Assembly: GCF_030035675.1 (NCBI RefSeq)
Contig: NC_084480.1
Coordinates: 16,077,263 to 16,141,262, forward strand
Direction of reading: 5' to 3'
DNA: 64,000 nt
Source: Rhineura floridana
Lineage: Eukaryota > Chordata > Lepidosauria > Squamata > Rhineuridae
The notes below the pieces were generated by a model that saw nothing but the letters and a program-made list of their open reading frames with translations, was not told the DNA's origin and made no database searches. This document shows positions 12,601 to 21,232 of the stretch, in pieces. Numbering within the stretch: position 1 is the first letter of the stretch; each line of letters starts with the position of its first letter. Position numbers and translations under genes: made by a program.

Positions 12601-15600
12601 AGTGGCCCATCTAGTCCAGCACTCTGTTCTCACAGTGGCCAACCAGGTGCCTGGGGGAAGCCCGCAAGCAGGACCCAAGTGCAAGAACACTCTCCCCTCC
12701 TGAGGCTTCCGGCAACTGGTTTTCAGAAACATACTGCCTCTGACTAGGGTGGCAGAGCACAGCCATCATGGCTAGTAGCCATTGATAGCCCTGTCCTCCA
12801 TGAATTTGTCTAATCTTCTTTTAAAGCCATCCAAGCTAGTGGCCATTACTGCATCTTGTGGGAGCAAATTCCATAGTTTAACTATGCGCTGAGTAAAGAA
12901 GTACTTCCTTTTGTCTGTCCTGAATCTTCCAACATTCAGCTTCTTTGAATGTCCACGAGTTCTAGTATTATGAGAGAGGGAGAAGAACTTTTCTCTATCC
13001 ACTTTCTCAATGCCATGCATAATTTTATACACTTCTATCATGTCTCCTCTGACCCGCCTTTTCTCTAAACTAAAAAGCCCCAAATGCTGCAACCTTTCCT
13101 CGTAAGGGAGTCGCTCCATCCCCTTGATCATTCTGGTTGCCCTCTTTTGAACCTTTTCCAATTCTATATCCTTTTTGAGATGAGGCGACCAGAACTGTAC
13201 ACAGTATTCCAAATGCAGCCGCACCATAGATTTATACAACGGCATTATGATTTCGGCTGTTTTCTTTTCAATACCTTTCCTAATTATCCCTAGCATGGAA
13301 TTTGCCTTTTTCACAGCTGCTGCACACTGGGTCGACATTTTCATCGTGCTGTCCACTACAACCCCAAGGTCTCTCTCCTGGTCGGTCACCACCAGTTCAG
13401 ACCCCGTGAGCGTATATGTGAAATTAAGATTTTTTGCTCCAATATGCATAATTTTACACTTGTTTATGTTGAATTAAATTTGCCATTTTTCCACCCATTC
13501 ACTCAGTTTGGAGAAGTCTTTTTGGAGCTCTTCGCAATCCCTTTTTGTTTTAACAACCCTGAACAATTTAGTGTCGTCAGCAAACTTGGCCACTTCACTG
13601 CTCACTCCTAATTCTAGGTCATTAATGAACAAGTTGAAAAGTACAGGTCCCAATACTGATCCTTGAGGGACTCCACTTTCTACAACCCTCCATTGGGAGA
13701 ACTGTCCGTTTATTCCTACTCTCTGCTTTCTGCTTCTTAACCAATTCCTTATCCACAAGAGGACCTCTCCTCTTATTCCATGACTGCTAAGCTTCCTCAG
13801 AAGTCTTTGGTGAGGTACCTTGTCAAACGCTTTTTGAAAGTCTAAGTACACTATGTCCACTGGATCACCTCTATCTATATGCTTGTTGACACTCTCAAAG
13901 GATTCTAATAGGTTACTGAGACAGGACTTTCCCTTGCAGAAGCCATGCTGGCTCTGCTTCAACAAGTGTCAGGATGCAGGATTGGGGCCTTGCTGTTTCA
14001 GAGGATGAGGAGGGGGAGGAGATCATTTGGCCAGGGCTGTGTGAAGGAGAAGGGGGAGGGGAATCCCAGAGATAGAACTGTCTAGCAGCGAAGACCTTGA
14101 AACTCTCACAGACACAGCTTCTCCCCGTGAGCTTCCCACGCCTCCTCCCCTTTCAAGCCTAGAGCAGTTGGGAAAGGAGGGAGGGCCAGGGGGAGTTCAA
14201 CTCCCTCCTGATCCAGGAAAAAGCCAGTCTGACAGTTTAAGCAAAGCCCCCCCGCTTCCGCCCATCCTTGAGTCAGACCTCTCAGAAGGGGAGGGGGAAA
14301 TGCTTCCCCCTTCACCACGGACTAGGAGACAACAAAAACGGGCAAGGGGAAGAGAGAGAAGGGGCATGGATGAGAGCACTTTGAGGCAGAGTGAGAGAAT
14401 TCGCGCCAGAAAGCCCCCTTCTTAAGGGACAGGGGGAATAGGGATTCCTTGTTTTGTCAACTCTCTTCTATGTCGCAGGATCTGTATCATAGTGTTGCTT
14501 CATGAGAAGACGCAGTCTATGTCTGGATCAGAGCTTGGAAAAGTTACTTTTTTGAACTACAACTCCCATCAGCATCTCTGGTCTGGATATTACTTTAATA
14601 AAAACTGAATTGCTTTCACAAACTGGTCTGGTTCCTGAGTTCCGTCCTGGACACGACAACAAGGCTTGTTCTTCTATGTGCTTAGTTAATCTAGCTTTAA
14701 TAATACTTTCTACCAGTTTTCCAGGGACAGAAGTTAAGCTAACTGGCCTGTAATTTCCGGGATCCCCTCTGGATCCCTTTTTGAAGATTGGCATTACATT
14801 TGCCACTTTCCAGTCCTCAGGCACGGAGGAGGACCCGAGTGACAAGTTACATATTTTAGTTAGCAGATCAGCAATTTCACCTTTGAGTTCTTTGAGAACT
14901 CTCGGGTGGATGCCATCCGGGCCCGGTGATTTGTCAGTTTTTATATTGTCCATTAAGCCTAGAACTTCCTCTCTCGTTACCACTATTTGTCTCAGTTCCT
15001 CAGAATCCCTTCCTGCAAATGTTAGTTCAGGTTCAGGGATCTGCCCTATATCTTCCACTGTGAAGACAGATGCAAAGGATTCATTTAGCTTCTCTGCAAT
15101 CTCCTTATCATTCTTTAGTACACCTTTGACTCCCTTATCATCCAAGGGTCCAATTGTCTCCCTAGATGGTCTCCTGCTTTGAATGTATTTATAGAATTTT
15201 TGGTTGTTGGTTTTTATGTTCTTAGCAATGTGCTCCTCAAATTCTGTTTTTAGCATCCCTTATTGTCTTCTTGCATTTCTTTTGCCAGAGTTTGTGTTCT
15301 TTTTTATTTTCTTCATTTGGACAAGGCTTCCATTTTCTGAAGGCGGTGGTGGAGGAGAGCTTTGCAGATACCATGGACAGCGAAAAAGACAAATAATTGG
15401 GTGTTAAAACAAATTAAGCCAGAGCTATCACTAGAAGCTAAAATGATGAAACTGAGGTTATCATACTTTGGAGACATAATGAGAAGACATGATTCATTAG
15501 GAAAGACAATAATGCTTGGAAAAACAGAAGGGAGTAGAAAAAGAGGAAGGCCAAGCAAGAGATGGATTGATTCCATAAAGAAAGCCACAGACCTGAACTT

Positions 15601-17890
15601 ACAAGATCTGAACAGGGTGGTTTATAACAGATGCTATTGGAGGTCGCTGATTCATAGGGTAACCATAAGTCATAATCAACTTAAAAGCACATTACAACAA
15701 CAAAGAGCTACCTTTCACTGCAATAACAGCTTTAAGTGTTTTGGGGTAGGTATGTACCAGCTTTGCACACAGTGTCGGAGGTACTTTGGCCCATTCTTCT
15801 TGGCAGATTCTCTCTAGGTCGTTCTGGCTGGTTAAGATGTTGCTTGTGTACTGCAATTTTCAAATAGCGCCACAGATTCTCAATGGGATTGAGATCAGGA
15901 CTTTCACTGGGCTACCGTAGGACATTCACCTTTTTGTTCTTGAGCCACTCCAATGTTGCTTTGGCCTTGTGTTTGGGATCATTGTCCTGCTGAAAAGCGA
16001 ATTTCCTCACAAGCTTCAGGTTTTTAGTGGACTGCAGCAGGTTCTCTTGCAGTATTTCCCTGTATTTTCCTCCATCCACTCTTCTTTCGATTTTAACAAG
16101 ATGCCGAGTCTCTGCTGATGAAAAGCATCCCCACAGCATGATGCTGCCATCACCGTGCTTCACTGTAGGGATGGTCACGAGGCATGGGCAGTGTTAGGTT
16201 TGCACCACACACAGCGCTTTGAGTTTTGGCCAAAAAGCTCTATCTTGGTCTCATCTGACCAGAAAACCTTTTCCCACATCACAGCTGGAGCACTCTCATG
16301 CTTTCAGATGGTACTTTCTGCGTAGCGGCTTCTTTCTCACTACCCTCCCATACAGGCCAGTGTCATGCAGAGCTCTTGATATGGTTTACCAGTGCACCAT
16401 TACTCTACGCCCAGCCACTGAACTCTGTAGCTCCTTCAAAGTGATGGTTGGTCTCTCTATGGCTTCTTGCACAAGTCTCCTTGTTTGAGTGCTGAGTTTT
16501 GAGGGACGGCCTTTTCTTGGCCGTGCCTGGGTGGTGTGATGCAGCTTCCACTTCCTGATTACTGATCCAACTGTGCTCACTGGGATACCCAAACACTTGG
16601 ATATTATTTTGTACCCTTTCCCTAATCTATGCATTTTTATTACATTATTTATTTATTTATTTATTTATTTGTTTCATTTTTAGACCGCCCATAGCTAGTA
16701 GCTCTCTGGGCGGTGTACAAAACAGATTAAAAATACAATATTATAATAAAATCAATCACATATATCAACAACAATATTAAAATAAAACGTAGACATAAAC
16801 ATTAACATTAACAAGCCTGGGAGTACAGCCAGGTCTTAACCTGGCGCCTAAAAGAAAGCACCGTAGGTGCCAGGCGTATCTCTTCAGGTAAGCTGTTCCA
16901 CAATTTGGGGGCCACTACAGAAAAGGCCCTAGTTCTGGTAACAATCCTCCGGGCATCCTGGTGAGATGGTACCCGGAGGAGGGCCTTAGATACTGAACGA
17001 AGTGAACGGGTAGGTTCATAGCAGGAGAGGCGTTCCACAAGGTACTGTGGTCCCACACCGTGTAAGGCTTTATAGGTCAAAACCAGCACCTTGAATCTGG
17101 CTCGGAAACAAATAGGTAGCCAGTGCGCCAGCCTCCCTGCGCGCTCCCGTCCTGGCTCATAGCAGAGAGCTATTATCTCTCACTTCTGTAGAATGGTCTT
17201 CATTTTCCTCCAGATCCACAGCCTGACCAATGATCCTTCAACAGTAGGGTTTTATCCTGACAATGTGACAACAACTTTAATGGTTCACAGGTGTTGGCTA
17301 ATGGTAAGGCTGTGTCCTTGACAGGGCAATTTCTTTCATCTGTGTAAACTGGGAGCTTCCACAGCACAGAGGTTGAATACTTATGCAAGCAACATGTTTC
17401 AGTTTTTTATGTTTCTTACAAACATTTCCCAACATAAAACCAATGTCACCTTGCAATAATTGATTTTGAGTTTCAGTGTTTCAAAATAAAATACCATACA
17501 GAAAGAAATTACAATGTACCATTTGTAATTCTGTAATATGACAGCATTGGTCAGGGGTCTGATTGCTATGGCAAGGCACTGTATATAATTTAAAAGCAAC
17601 TTTCTGGTTCTCAGCATTGAAAAGACAAGCTTTCAAGCATTTGGACAATGCCTCGTCCATGTGATTCATTCAGCAGAATGTATTATTTTTAATAATAATA
17701 CTAATACCAATACTAATAATACTACTAATAATAAATGGTTTAAATCCCACTTCCTTCTTTTAAAAAAATCCCTTCTCCCCAGGCCCGAGCTACTTACGAT
17801 GGCGAAGGAATATGGCTTGGGTCCCTTCACCTCCCGCACCACCCGGCTCCATTCATTCGCCATCCTGCCGTCCTCCTTCTTGCCGGCCAT
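365..17890 (-). CDS. CFAP53: CFAP53 (CCDC11), N-terminal half, exons 1-4
   Basis: Cilia- and flagella-associated protein 53, a coiled-coil axoneme and centriolar-satellite protein needed for motile cilia and left-right asymmetry (family knowledge). Four coding exons are seen: 17798-17890, 10802-11031, 8601-8774 and 365-668, all with GT-AG borders and matching phases (0, 2, 2). Together they give 267 residues of a family about 510 long; the remainder is left of the window. The N-terminus has REVKGPKP, as in human REVKGPTP. Exon 3 has [17 protein letters not shown], like human KLRELLALEENEYFTEM. Exon 4 has [17 protein letters not shown] and LKEEEAKLM, close to human [17 protein letters not shown] and LKEEEARLV. 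Exon 2 is much more diverged but keeps the length. The first in-frame ATG is at 17890. A second ATG (17863) matches the human start better; both have good Kozak contexts. A lineage-specific paralogue cannot be excluded. Confidence 0.9.
740..935 (-). repeat. tRNA-derived SINE, full length
   Basis: On the minus strand it starts with a tRNA-like head (A box tagctccgtggcagagc, B box ggttcaatcct) at about 930-866. It runs through ctgccagtcagtgtcag-type body and ends at ttcctatgttcc. Other copies are at 10024, 26390, 29834, 44686, 52466 and 55391. It is a Pol III retroposon, not a working tRNA. Confidence 0.8.
1473..1592. repeat. Palindromic MITE, diverged copy
   Basis: The left arm (gtggtcctccagatgttgct, then actacaactcccatcatcc) is matched by an inverted right arm ending in ggaaggccacaggctaaca. 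This is the hAT-like foldback family found more cleanly at 49085 and 58868. Confidence 0.65.
1593..3512. other. No recognised feature (CFAP53 intron 3)
   Basis: About 1.9 kb of unique-looking intron DNA. I see no exon-like frame with splice sites, no RNA gene and no clear element. Confidence 0.5.
3513..3868 (-). mobile_element. L2-type LINE 3' end
   Basis: It begins with the (TTTA)n tail and the 3' signature atttatatcccgcccttcct, then runs antisense into the last coding part (actgggataggtgtcaactg, aaggcttgttgaaagag). It is the same subfamily as 30895-31400. Confidence 0.75.
3869..5114. other. No recognised gene; a scrap of palindromic MITE near 4440
   Basis: Intron DNA. Only tacacctggagggccagagg at about 4444-4475 resembles one arm of the palindromic MITE family. 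Nothing else is recognisable. Confidence 0.45.
5115..5285 (+). repeat. tRNA-derived SINE, diverged
   Basis: The tRNA-like head (cacggctcagctggtagga, then aggttcaatctctg) is followed by a body with gagagctaccagtcaccctg and a gctactgggctagatgcacc segment. It matches the family seen intact at 44686, with many substitutions. Confidence 0.6.
5296..6500 (-). mobile_element. BovB (RTE-clade) LINE, 3' part
   Basis: The antisense frame at 5307-6029 gives 240 residues with the C-terminal BovB reverse-transcriptase signatures: [56 protein letters not shown] and GRPNKIW. The 3' end, cttatggcgaacctatgaatc followed by a (gttgtt) tail, is the BovB terminus that Sauria SINEs share. Degraded RT continues to about 6500 in other frames. 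It is 5' truncated, as usual for LINE copies. Confidence 0.88.
6501..7554. other. No recognised feature except a short GT repeat
   Basis: Contains (GT)n near 6577-6610. The rest is A/T-rich intron DNA with no frame, RNA gene or family I can name. Confidence 0.45.
7555..7850 (-). repeat. AT-rich interspersed repeat 'Y', minus copy
   Basis: On the minus strand it carries the irregular series of about 30-bp units built on aaaaatg and tattag, ending in a region like that at 43226-43665. Other copies are at 39300, 49805 and 56212. I do not know the family name. Confidence 0.55.
8601..8774 (-). CDS. CFAP53: CFAP53 exon 3
   Basis: 174 nt: acceptor ttccag ending at 8775, donor gtaagt from 8600. It completes the Arg codon begun in exon 2, encodes 57 residues and leaves AG for exon 4. 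It contains [16 protein letters not shown] and EKREQQF (human LRELLALEENEYFTEM and EKLDQQF). It is a continuous charged coiled coil. Confidence 0.92.
   Translation of the reverse strand, partial: ASGSPGSRGKGLHCRNGIAGRNYGGSANKYESESKIAERSEGRSSTEACVRKKGAAV
9096..9614 (+). mobile_element. L2-type LINE 3' end
   Basis: A frame to 9437 shows the end of the [36 protein letters not shown] and [14 protein letters not shown]. An A/T-rich 3' UTR follows with ctatggggcggtatacaagt, then an (AATAAA)n tail. Only the last part of the element is present. Confidence 0.85.
9641..9661. repeat. (GT)n microsatellite
   Basis: A short run of gt units, ending in gcgtgc, just after the L2 tail. Confidence 0.8.
9835..9975 (+). 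repeat. SINE body fragment of MIR-like type
   Basis: Contains ctcacaacaaccctgtgagg followed by taggtacgg, the conserved core also seen at 31570-31600 and 51610-51640 in the tRNA-headed SINEs. Head and tail are not clear here. Confidence 0.5.
10024..10195 (-). repeat. tRNA-derived SINE, diverged
   Basis: Antisense order is cataggaacacagcaagctgcc, the ggtcagac and ctgactggcagaggcagcag body, then a worn tRNA head near 10190. It is the same family as 740-935. Confidence 0.65.
10345..10695. mobile_element. hAT-type non-autonomous element
   Basis: Starts at agtggggaacccttttaggc, passes accagtggtgggcatggcta (shared with the copy at 37660-37990) and ends at ggaggg...ctcctccacccctgc. The terminal cagnggtggggaac is shared by several hAT-like families in the window. 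Confidence 0.55.
10802..11031 (-). CDS. CFAP53: CFAP53 exon 2
   Basis: 230 nt: acceptor cttacag ending at 11032, donor gtagcc from 10801. It encodes 76 residues plus two bases of a split Arg codon. Residues are strongly basic and charged ([29 protein letters not shown]). The length fits human exon 2 sequence up to the shared ELL/DLL region, but identity is low, unlike exons 3 and 4. Confidence 0.85.
11100..11255 (+). mobile_element. CR1 LINE 3' fragment
   Basis: Reads gaggatttcaaacagaatct, ggatggctatctaccagaga and ggagattgccctagatcacc, a CR1 3' end of the kind that encodes [11 protein letters not shown]. It is cut off by the hAT element at 11263. Confidence 0.7.
11263..11594. mobile_element. 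hAT-type non-autonomous element, family 'cagtggttccc'
   Basis: Termini are cagtggttcccaaac and its inverse gtttgggaacccctg. The inside is A/T rich. A homologous copy at 20216-20689 shares gattacaatttg-like and aaaacaataaaa segments. Flanks tctacgg and cctatgg are a decayed duplication. Confidence 0.7.
13968..14657 (+). mobile_element. Solo LTR inside the CR1
   Basis: About 690 bp beginning tgtcaggatgcagg and ending ctggacacgaca, with a 5-bp duplication, acaag, on both sides (13963-13967 and 14658-14662). An AATAAA (about 14597) lies some 60 bp from the 3' end, fitting an R-U5 layout. No internal retroviral or Gypsy genes are next to it, so it is a solo LTR, a fossil. ERV or Gypsy/Pao origin cannot be told from the LTR alone. 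The exact duplication suggests it is among the younger insertions of this stack. Confidence 0.82.
14528..14572 (+). repeat. Half of a palindromic MITE within the LTR
   Basis: cagagcttggaaaagttact, then tttttgaactacaactccca, matches one arm of the complete element at 48174-48292. The second arm is missing. Either the LTR family absorbed a MITE or the match shows where that MITE family took its arm. Confidence 0.65.
15717..16640 (-). pseudogene. Tc1 transposase, degraded
   Basis: Antisense segments include the helix-turn-helix start ([20 protein letters not shown], 16386-16634), the [14 protein letters not shown]-hook-like linker, and the catalytic part ([33 protein letters not shown], 15912-16178). 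Frames are shifted between the segments and the N-terminus is cut by the L2 insertion, so no active enzyme is encoded. The second catalytic Asp is seen in QQDNDPKH. Confidence 0.9.
16641..17131 (-). mobile_element. L2-type LINE 3' end inside the Tc1 right arm
   Basis: A (TTTA)n tail at 16645-16672, then tagaccgcccatagctagta antisense, then a frame at 16808-17089 with [38 protein letters not shown] and [13 protein letters not shown]. It is truncated at about 17131, where CFAP53-like sequence is attached. Confidence 0.88.
17132..17169 (-). repeat. 38-bp copy of CFAP53 upstream sequence at L2 5' junction
   Basis: Matches 18003-18040 with 36 of 38 bases, in the same orientation relative to both the L2 and the CFAP53 transcript. 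The two differences are C to T and G to A, each within a CpG of the promoter copy. Tc1 sequence resumes right after it (tattatctctcacttctgta). Confidence 0.85.
17686..17735. repeat. (AAT/ACT)n simple repeat
   Basis: Irregular aataat and actaat triplets just beyond the Tc1 right end, within CFAP53 intron 1 close to exon 1. Confidence 0.75.
17798..17890 (-). CDS. CFAP53: CFAP53 exon 1 (start codon)
   Basis: 93 nt, 31 residues, ending phase 0 at donor gtaag (17797). It encodes [18 protein letters not shown] and then [13 protein letters not shown]. The ATG at 17890 has G at -3 and G at +4. The ATG at 17863 has A at -3 and G at +4 and gives almost the same N-terminal length as human. REVKGPKP is the family signature. 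Confidence 0.88.
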
Positions 17891-18070
17891 GGCCACAAGA
17901 GGCCCCGCTGCAGGACGCGCTGACTGTTGCCGTGGAAACCAGACGCCGAACAAGGAGGGACGACGGGGATGACGCCATCACGCCCGTCTCTTGCATTGGG
18001 TTCCTCCCTGCGCGCTCCCGTCCCGGCTCGTAGCAGAGAGAGAGGAGCTGAGGCGCATGCGCCGTAAACG
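17800..18070 (-). promoter_or_regulatory. CFAP53: CpG-rich CFAP53 promoter and 5' leader
   Basis: CpGs are frequent here (gacgcgc, gacgccg, gacgacgg, gcgcgctcccg, gaggcgcatgcgccg) and rare in the flanks. No TATA box is seen. The gcatgcgc stretch near 18055 resembles an NRF1 site (GCGCATGCGC). This fits a CpG-island promoter. Confidence 0.7.
17926..17939 (-). promoter_or_regulatory. RFX X-box
   Basis: gttgccgtggaaac matches the RFX consensus GTTRCCATGGYAAC at 12 of 14 positions. It ends 36 bp upstream of the CFAP53 ATG, the usual place for X-boxes in ciliary genes. RFX2/3 with FOXJ1 drive motile-cilia genes (established knowledge); their use here is inferred. Confidence 0.75.
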
Positions 18071-19334
18071 AAGCGGGACTTCTTGGAGGGAAGGAAGGAA
18101 TCAGTGATGAAAGAAGAATGGTTGGAAAGTAAGCAAGATTGATTGATTGACTGGGTTTCGGGGGAAGTACAAGGCACCATTTGTATCAATCGTCTTGAAG
18201 TCAGCCAGCATGAAATATTTTATTTTGTTCTAAAATTATAACAGTTTGGAAAGTATTTGTTTAAAACTACAATGCAATTGTACCTGCGCGTGTTTTACAC
18301 TGCAGTGCTGCACATGACTACTCAGAAGAAAATCTTACTTCATACTGGGACTTACTCCCCCAGGTAAGTATGTGTAAGGCTGCAGCCTCCACTGTGCGAG
18401 TTTTAAGTGGCGAAAGGGGATCAGTTACTAACTTCCAAGTAGACAACTTTGCAGCACAAGCCTATATTTCATGTTTACTAGGAAGTGAGTGTTTTTGTGA
18501 GACTTATTCCCTTGCAAGCATGCTTAGGATCACAGCTTTAGCTTTGTAGCACACATAAAGAATGTATCAAACTTTCCCTGGGGTTTCCCACATAGCCCTG
18601 CCACTGCCCTTGCAGATGGATGCATCCCACCCCTGCACACGGGTGTTACAAACAATTTGGCAAATCTCAAGAACTTTTTATTTTATTTAAAATGCTTATA
18701 TACTGTGCTTCATTCCAGAGCACTCTCAATGAGTCAAACTGCAAAGTAATAAAATGCACTGCTTCAAAACAATAGAATAAACGGGAGACAAAACAGCAAT
18801 ACCCTAGCGAAAGTGTTTGACATGAATTTGCATGGGATAATTGATATGTCTGGGCAAATGTAAGATCATGACTGGGATTTCACCAGCACCGCCCTGTGCA
18901 GTACACCCACCTGCTCAAGAAGCAAAGTTGAAAACACACACACACACAAACACATATTTTCGGTTTTTAAAAAAAGAGGAAGGGGAATGAGATTTCAGAA
19001 CTGGAACAAAGGTTGTGGGGTTTGGGACCACTGGGCACCCCCTAAGAACATCTCTGCCCATGTATATATTACTAGCAGGATTTAAAATGCTTGGGTGAAT
19101 AGGAGAGTTTTTGACTGACATCTAACAGCATTGGCACCAGATAACGCTGGTACTAAAGCAGATCAGTACTGTTACTGTATTATTATCATGAACAATCAGG
19201 AATAGTGGGGAAAAAACCAAACTATTTTTTACTCAGAACTCATTGTCCCTGTAATAATTGTGACTAAGGTTTGATGGTTACAGCAAGGAACTTGGCAATA
19301 TTTAAATATGCTTGCAATCTAAGCTGTAAAACAA
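18071..19334. other. Intergenic; decayed repeat scraps, no gene
   Basis: Scraps of an old repeat with gggacttactcccccaggta and aaggctgcagcc at 18320-18395 and 18470-18540 (relatives at 23208, 27885, 41265), and an L2-like 3' scrap at 18660-18740. A (CA)n lies near 18935. No coding exon is seen. Confidence 0.5.
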
Positions 19335-19700
19335 AGAGTGGGGAACCTTTGTGGTCCAGTGGGCCACTTCTTTATCTCCCCACCACCACACAGGCCAACT
19401 CTGGCAGATTGGCAGGGTCCACCCACCTGTTAATCATCTGACATCATGACAAAAGGTGACTGATAGGTGGGCAGTCCTGCCCACTTGTCAAATTTGACCC
19501 GTGTGGTGGGGAGAGGGGTTTGCTTTGCAGATACGTTCCTACGGGGAGCATACTAGCAAAGCAGCACCCAGCAAACTTGAACCCTGTCCATCAGCTGGCA
19601 TCATCCAGTGGGCATGGTTTGGGGAAATTGGCCTTACGGGCTAAATTGGACCCCTGCTGGCCAAGATTGGCCCGCAGACAGAAGGTACCCTATCTCTGCT
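19335..19700. mobile_element. hAT-type MITE
   Basis: Begins gtggggaacctttgtggtcc and ends cagacagaaggtaccctatc. Inside it shares gggtccacccacctgttaat and catctgacatcatgac with the copy at 21233-21680. Confidence 0.6.
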
Positions 19701-19999
19701 GTAAGATATTCTTTGAAGGCCATCCTCCAGGTGCTCTGCTAACTCTCAGGTGAGGCATAAGGTGGCCAGATGTAAAAGGGAACAGGTGCCCTTTTAATAA
19801 TTGTGCAGAAGAAGACATTTCAGGATCTGCAGCTTGTTATTATTTCCTGATAGCCAACATCTATATACACTTTCTCATTGTTAAATAGTTAAAAGGTAAT
19901 ACATCCTTTCTGATTTTCAACCTGTTGTTCTGTAGTTTAAAATTCTGGAGAGGCTAGGTGTTTCTGTGCGCACACACTTTTTTTTGGTAGCTTCAAAAA

Positions 20000-20140
20000 A
20001 ATATTTCATTTTCTGGCCGCCTAATACCAAGCGGCCTCTAGGTGACTTACAACATATTAAAAAAAAATAGAGAAATTTAAAACAAAAATGATAAATTAAA
20101 ACGCATAAGAGTCAATAAAACCTAAAATCTATAGCAGTCT
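20000..20140 (-). mobile_element. L2-type LINE 3' scrap
   Basis: atttcattttctggccgcct, then ctctaggtgacttacaacat and an A-rich stretch, antisense to an L2-like 3' UTR. Confidence 0.55.
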
Positions 20141-20215
20141 CGGTTTATTGTCATTGTGCGGTGCATTACTGCCATCTAGTGGCTGTTTGGATAATGAACG
20201 ATCTCTGCCCTATTG

Positions 20216-20689
20216 TACTGGTTCCCAAACTCTCCCCCCCCAGGCTATTTGAAAATTGCTGAGGGTCTTGGTGGACCACTTACTGATTTTCTGTCCATTG
20301 TAGCTATTATAATGCACTGTGCTAGATGCTGATTTTTAATTATATGATTTTATTTCTTATGTGTTGTATTTACTTTTATTACAATTTGAATTTCACGGAA
20401 TTTGAATTGTAAAACAATACAACAGGAGAAATAAAAGGAGCAATAAAAATACAGTTGAAAATCAGTATGAATATTGAATACGATGGGTTTGCCTGTTGTG
20501 TTACACAAAGTTCTTCAATGTTCGGTGTAATATTTGTCAGCTCGAGTCTTAGGTCAAATTCAGCATTCAAGGCTTAATAACACATAATAAAGAACTGCTC
20601 TTGCCATTCTGCAAAGACATGCGTCGGACCACCTGCATGAAGCTTGCGAGCCACTGCTGGTCCCGTGGACTGTAGTTTGGGACACCCTG
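20216..20689. mobile_element. hAT-type non-autonomous element with 8-bp TSD
   Basis: Ends are tactggttcccaaac and gtttgggacaccctg. Flanking octamers are ccctattg (20208-20215) and tcctattg (20690-20697), 7 of 8 identical, as expected for a hAT insertion. Homologous to 11263-11594. Confidence 0.78.
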
Positions 20690-21046
20690 TCCTATTGGGA
20701 ATTAATACGGCCTATTTATCATTTCCATCAAACTCCAAGGATTATAGAAACCTCTTAGCAGAGGCTAGTATTATATTTTGAAATATTTCTACAAAAAGCA
20801 GAAACGTGAAGGGCAAGGGCCTCCTTTTTAAACTTCTGTTTTAAACTAATCTTGGGCCATTTAGCAGCTTTCGGTACAGTATGCAAACTTGTGAACTACA
20901 CAGCTCTCAGGCTGCAGTCCAGAGACACCTGGGAGTTACCCACTGAACATAGTGGGACTAACTTCTGAGCTGACATGCAAAGGTTTATGCTGCTGATGCC
21001 CTAAGATTGCAACTGGCATAGGTGGCCATTTCCAGAAATTTCACAT

Positions 21047-21231
21047 CTCTAGTGTGGTGTAGTGGTTAAGGTGTTGGACTATGACCTGGGAGACCAGGGT
21101 TCGAATCCCCACATAGCCATGAAGCTCACTGGGTGACCTTGGGCCAGTCACTGCCTCTCAGCCTCATGAAAACCCTATTCATAGGGTCGCCATAAGTCGG
21201 AATCGACTTGAAGGCAGTACATTGACATTGA
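21047..21231 (+). repeat. Sauria-type SINE (tRNA head, BovB tail)
   Basis: The head tagtgtggtgtagtggttaa has an A box and ggttcgaatcc a B box. The body is cactgggtgaccttgggcca. The tail gccataagtcggaatcgact, then tgaaggcagta, equals the 3' end of BovB (compare 5330, 45700). It is therefore mobilised by BovB machinery (known for Sauria SINEs). Confidence 0.85.
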
Positions 21232-21232
21232 A

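Larger units (their letters stand above)
12564..15342 (-). mobile_element. CR1 LINE inside the BovB, interrupted by a solo LTR
   Basis: The 3' end is at 12564 with the repeated aacataag octamer. Antisense frames show reverse transcriptase in order: [20 protein letters not shown] and [16 protein letters not shown] (14700-15000), then [26 protein letters not shown] and the KFADDTKLF active site (13474-13965), then the C-terminal part (12772-13449). A stop separates the last two blocks, so the copy is dead. The 5' end is truncated near 15342, in the [12 protein letters not shown] region. Confidence 0.92.
12182..15706 (+). mobile_element. BovB LINE 3' part inside the Tc1, interrupted by CR1
   Basis: Left piece 12182-12563 encodes [16 protein letters not shown] and [16 protein letters not shown]. 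Right piece 15344-15706 encodes [31 protein letters not shown] and GRPSKRW, ending at the acaacaacaaa tail. The pieces meet in frame position at FEMW. The Tc1 sequence resumes at gagctacctttcactgcaat. Confidence 0.9.
11943..17581 (-). mobile_element. Tc1/mariner transposon, split by nested insertions
   Basis: The left end cagtgccttgcaaagtaatc and the right end, its inverse, ending tggcaaggcactg are flanked by TA on both sides. Terminal inverted repeats extend about 210 bp (11943-12155 and 17365-17581). After removing the BovB/CR1/LTR block (12182-15706) and the L2 (about 16641-17169) about 1.6 kb remains, the usual Tc1 size. Transposase remains are at 15717-16640. It lies in CFAP53 intron 1. 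Confidence 0.93.

Noticed and set aside
14168-14425. Open frame within the solo LTR
   Set aside because: Low-complexity acidic/basic text inside an LTR; not a gene.
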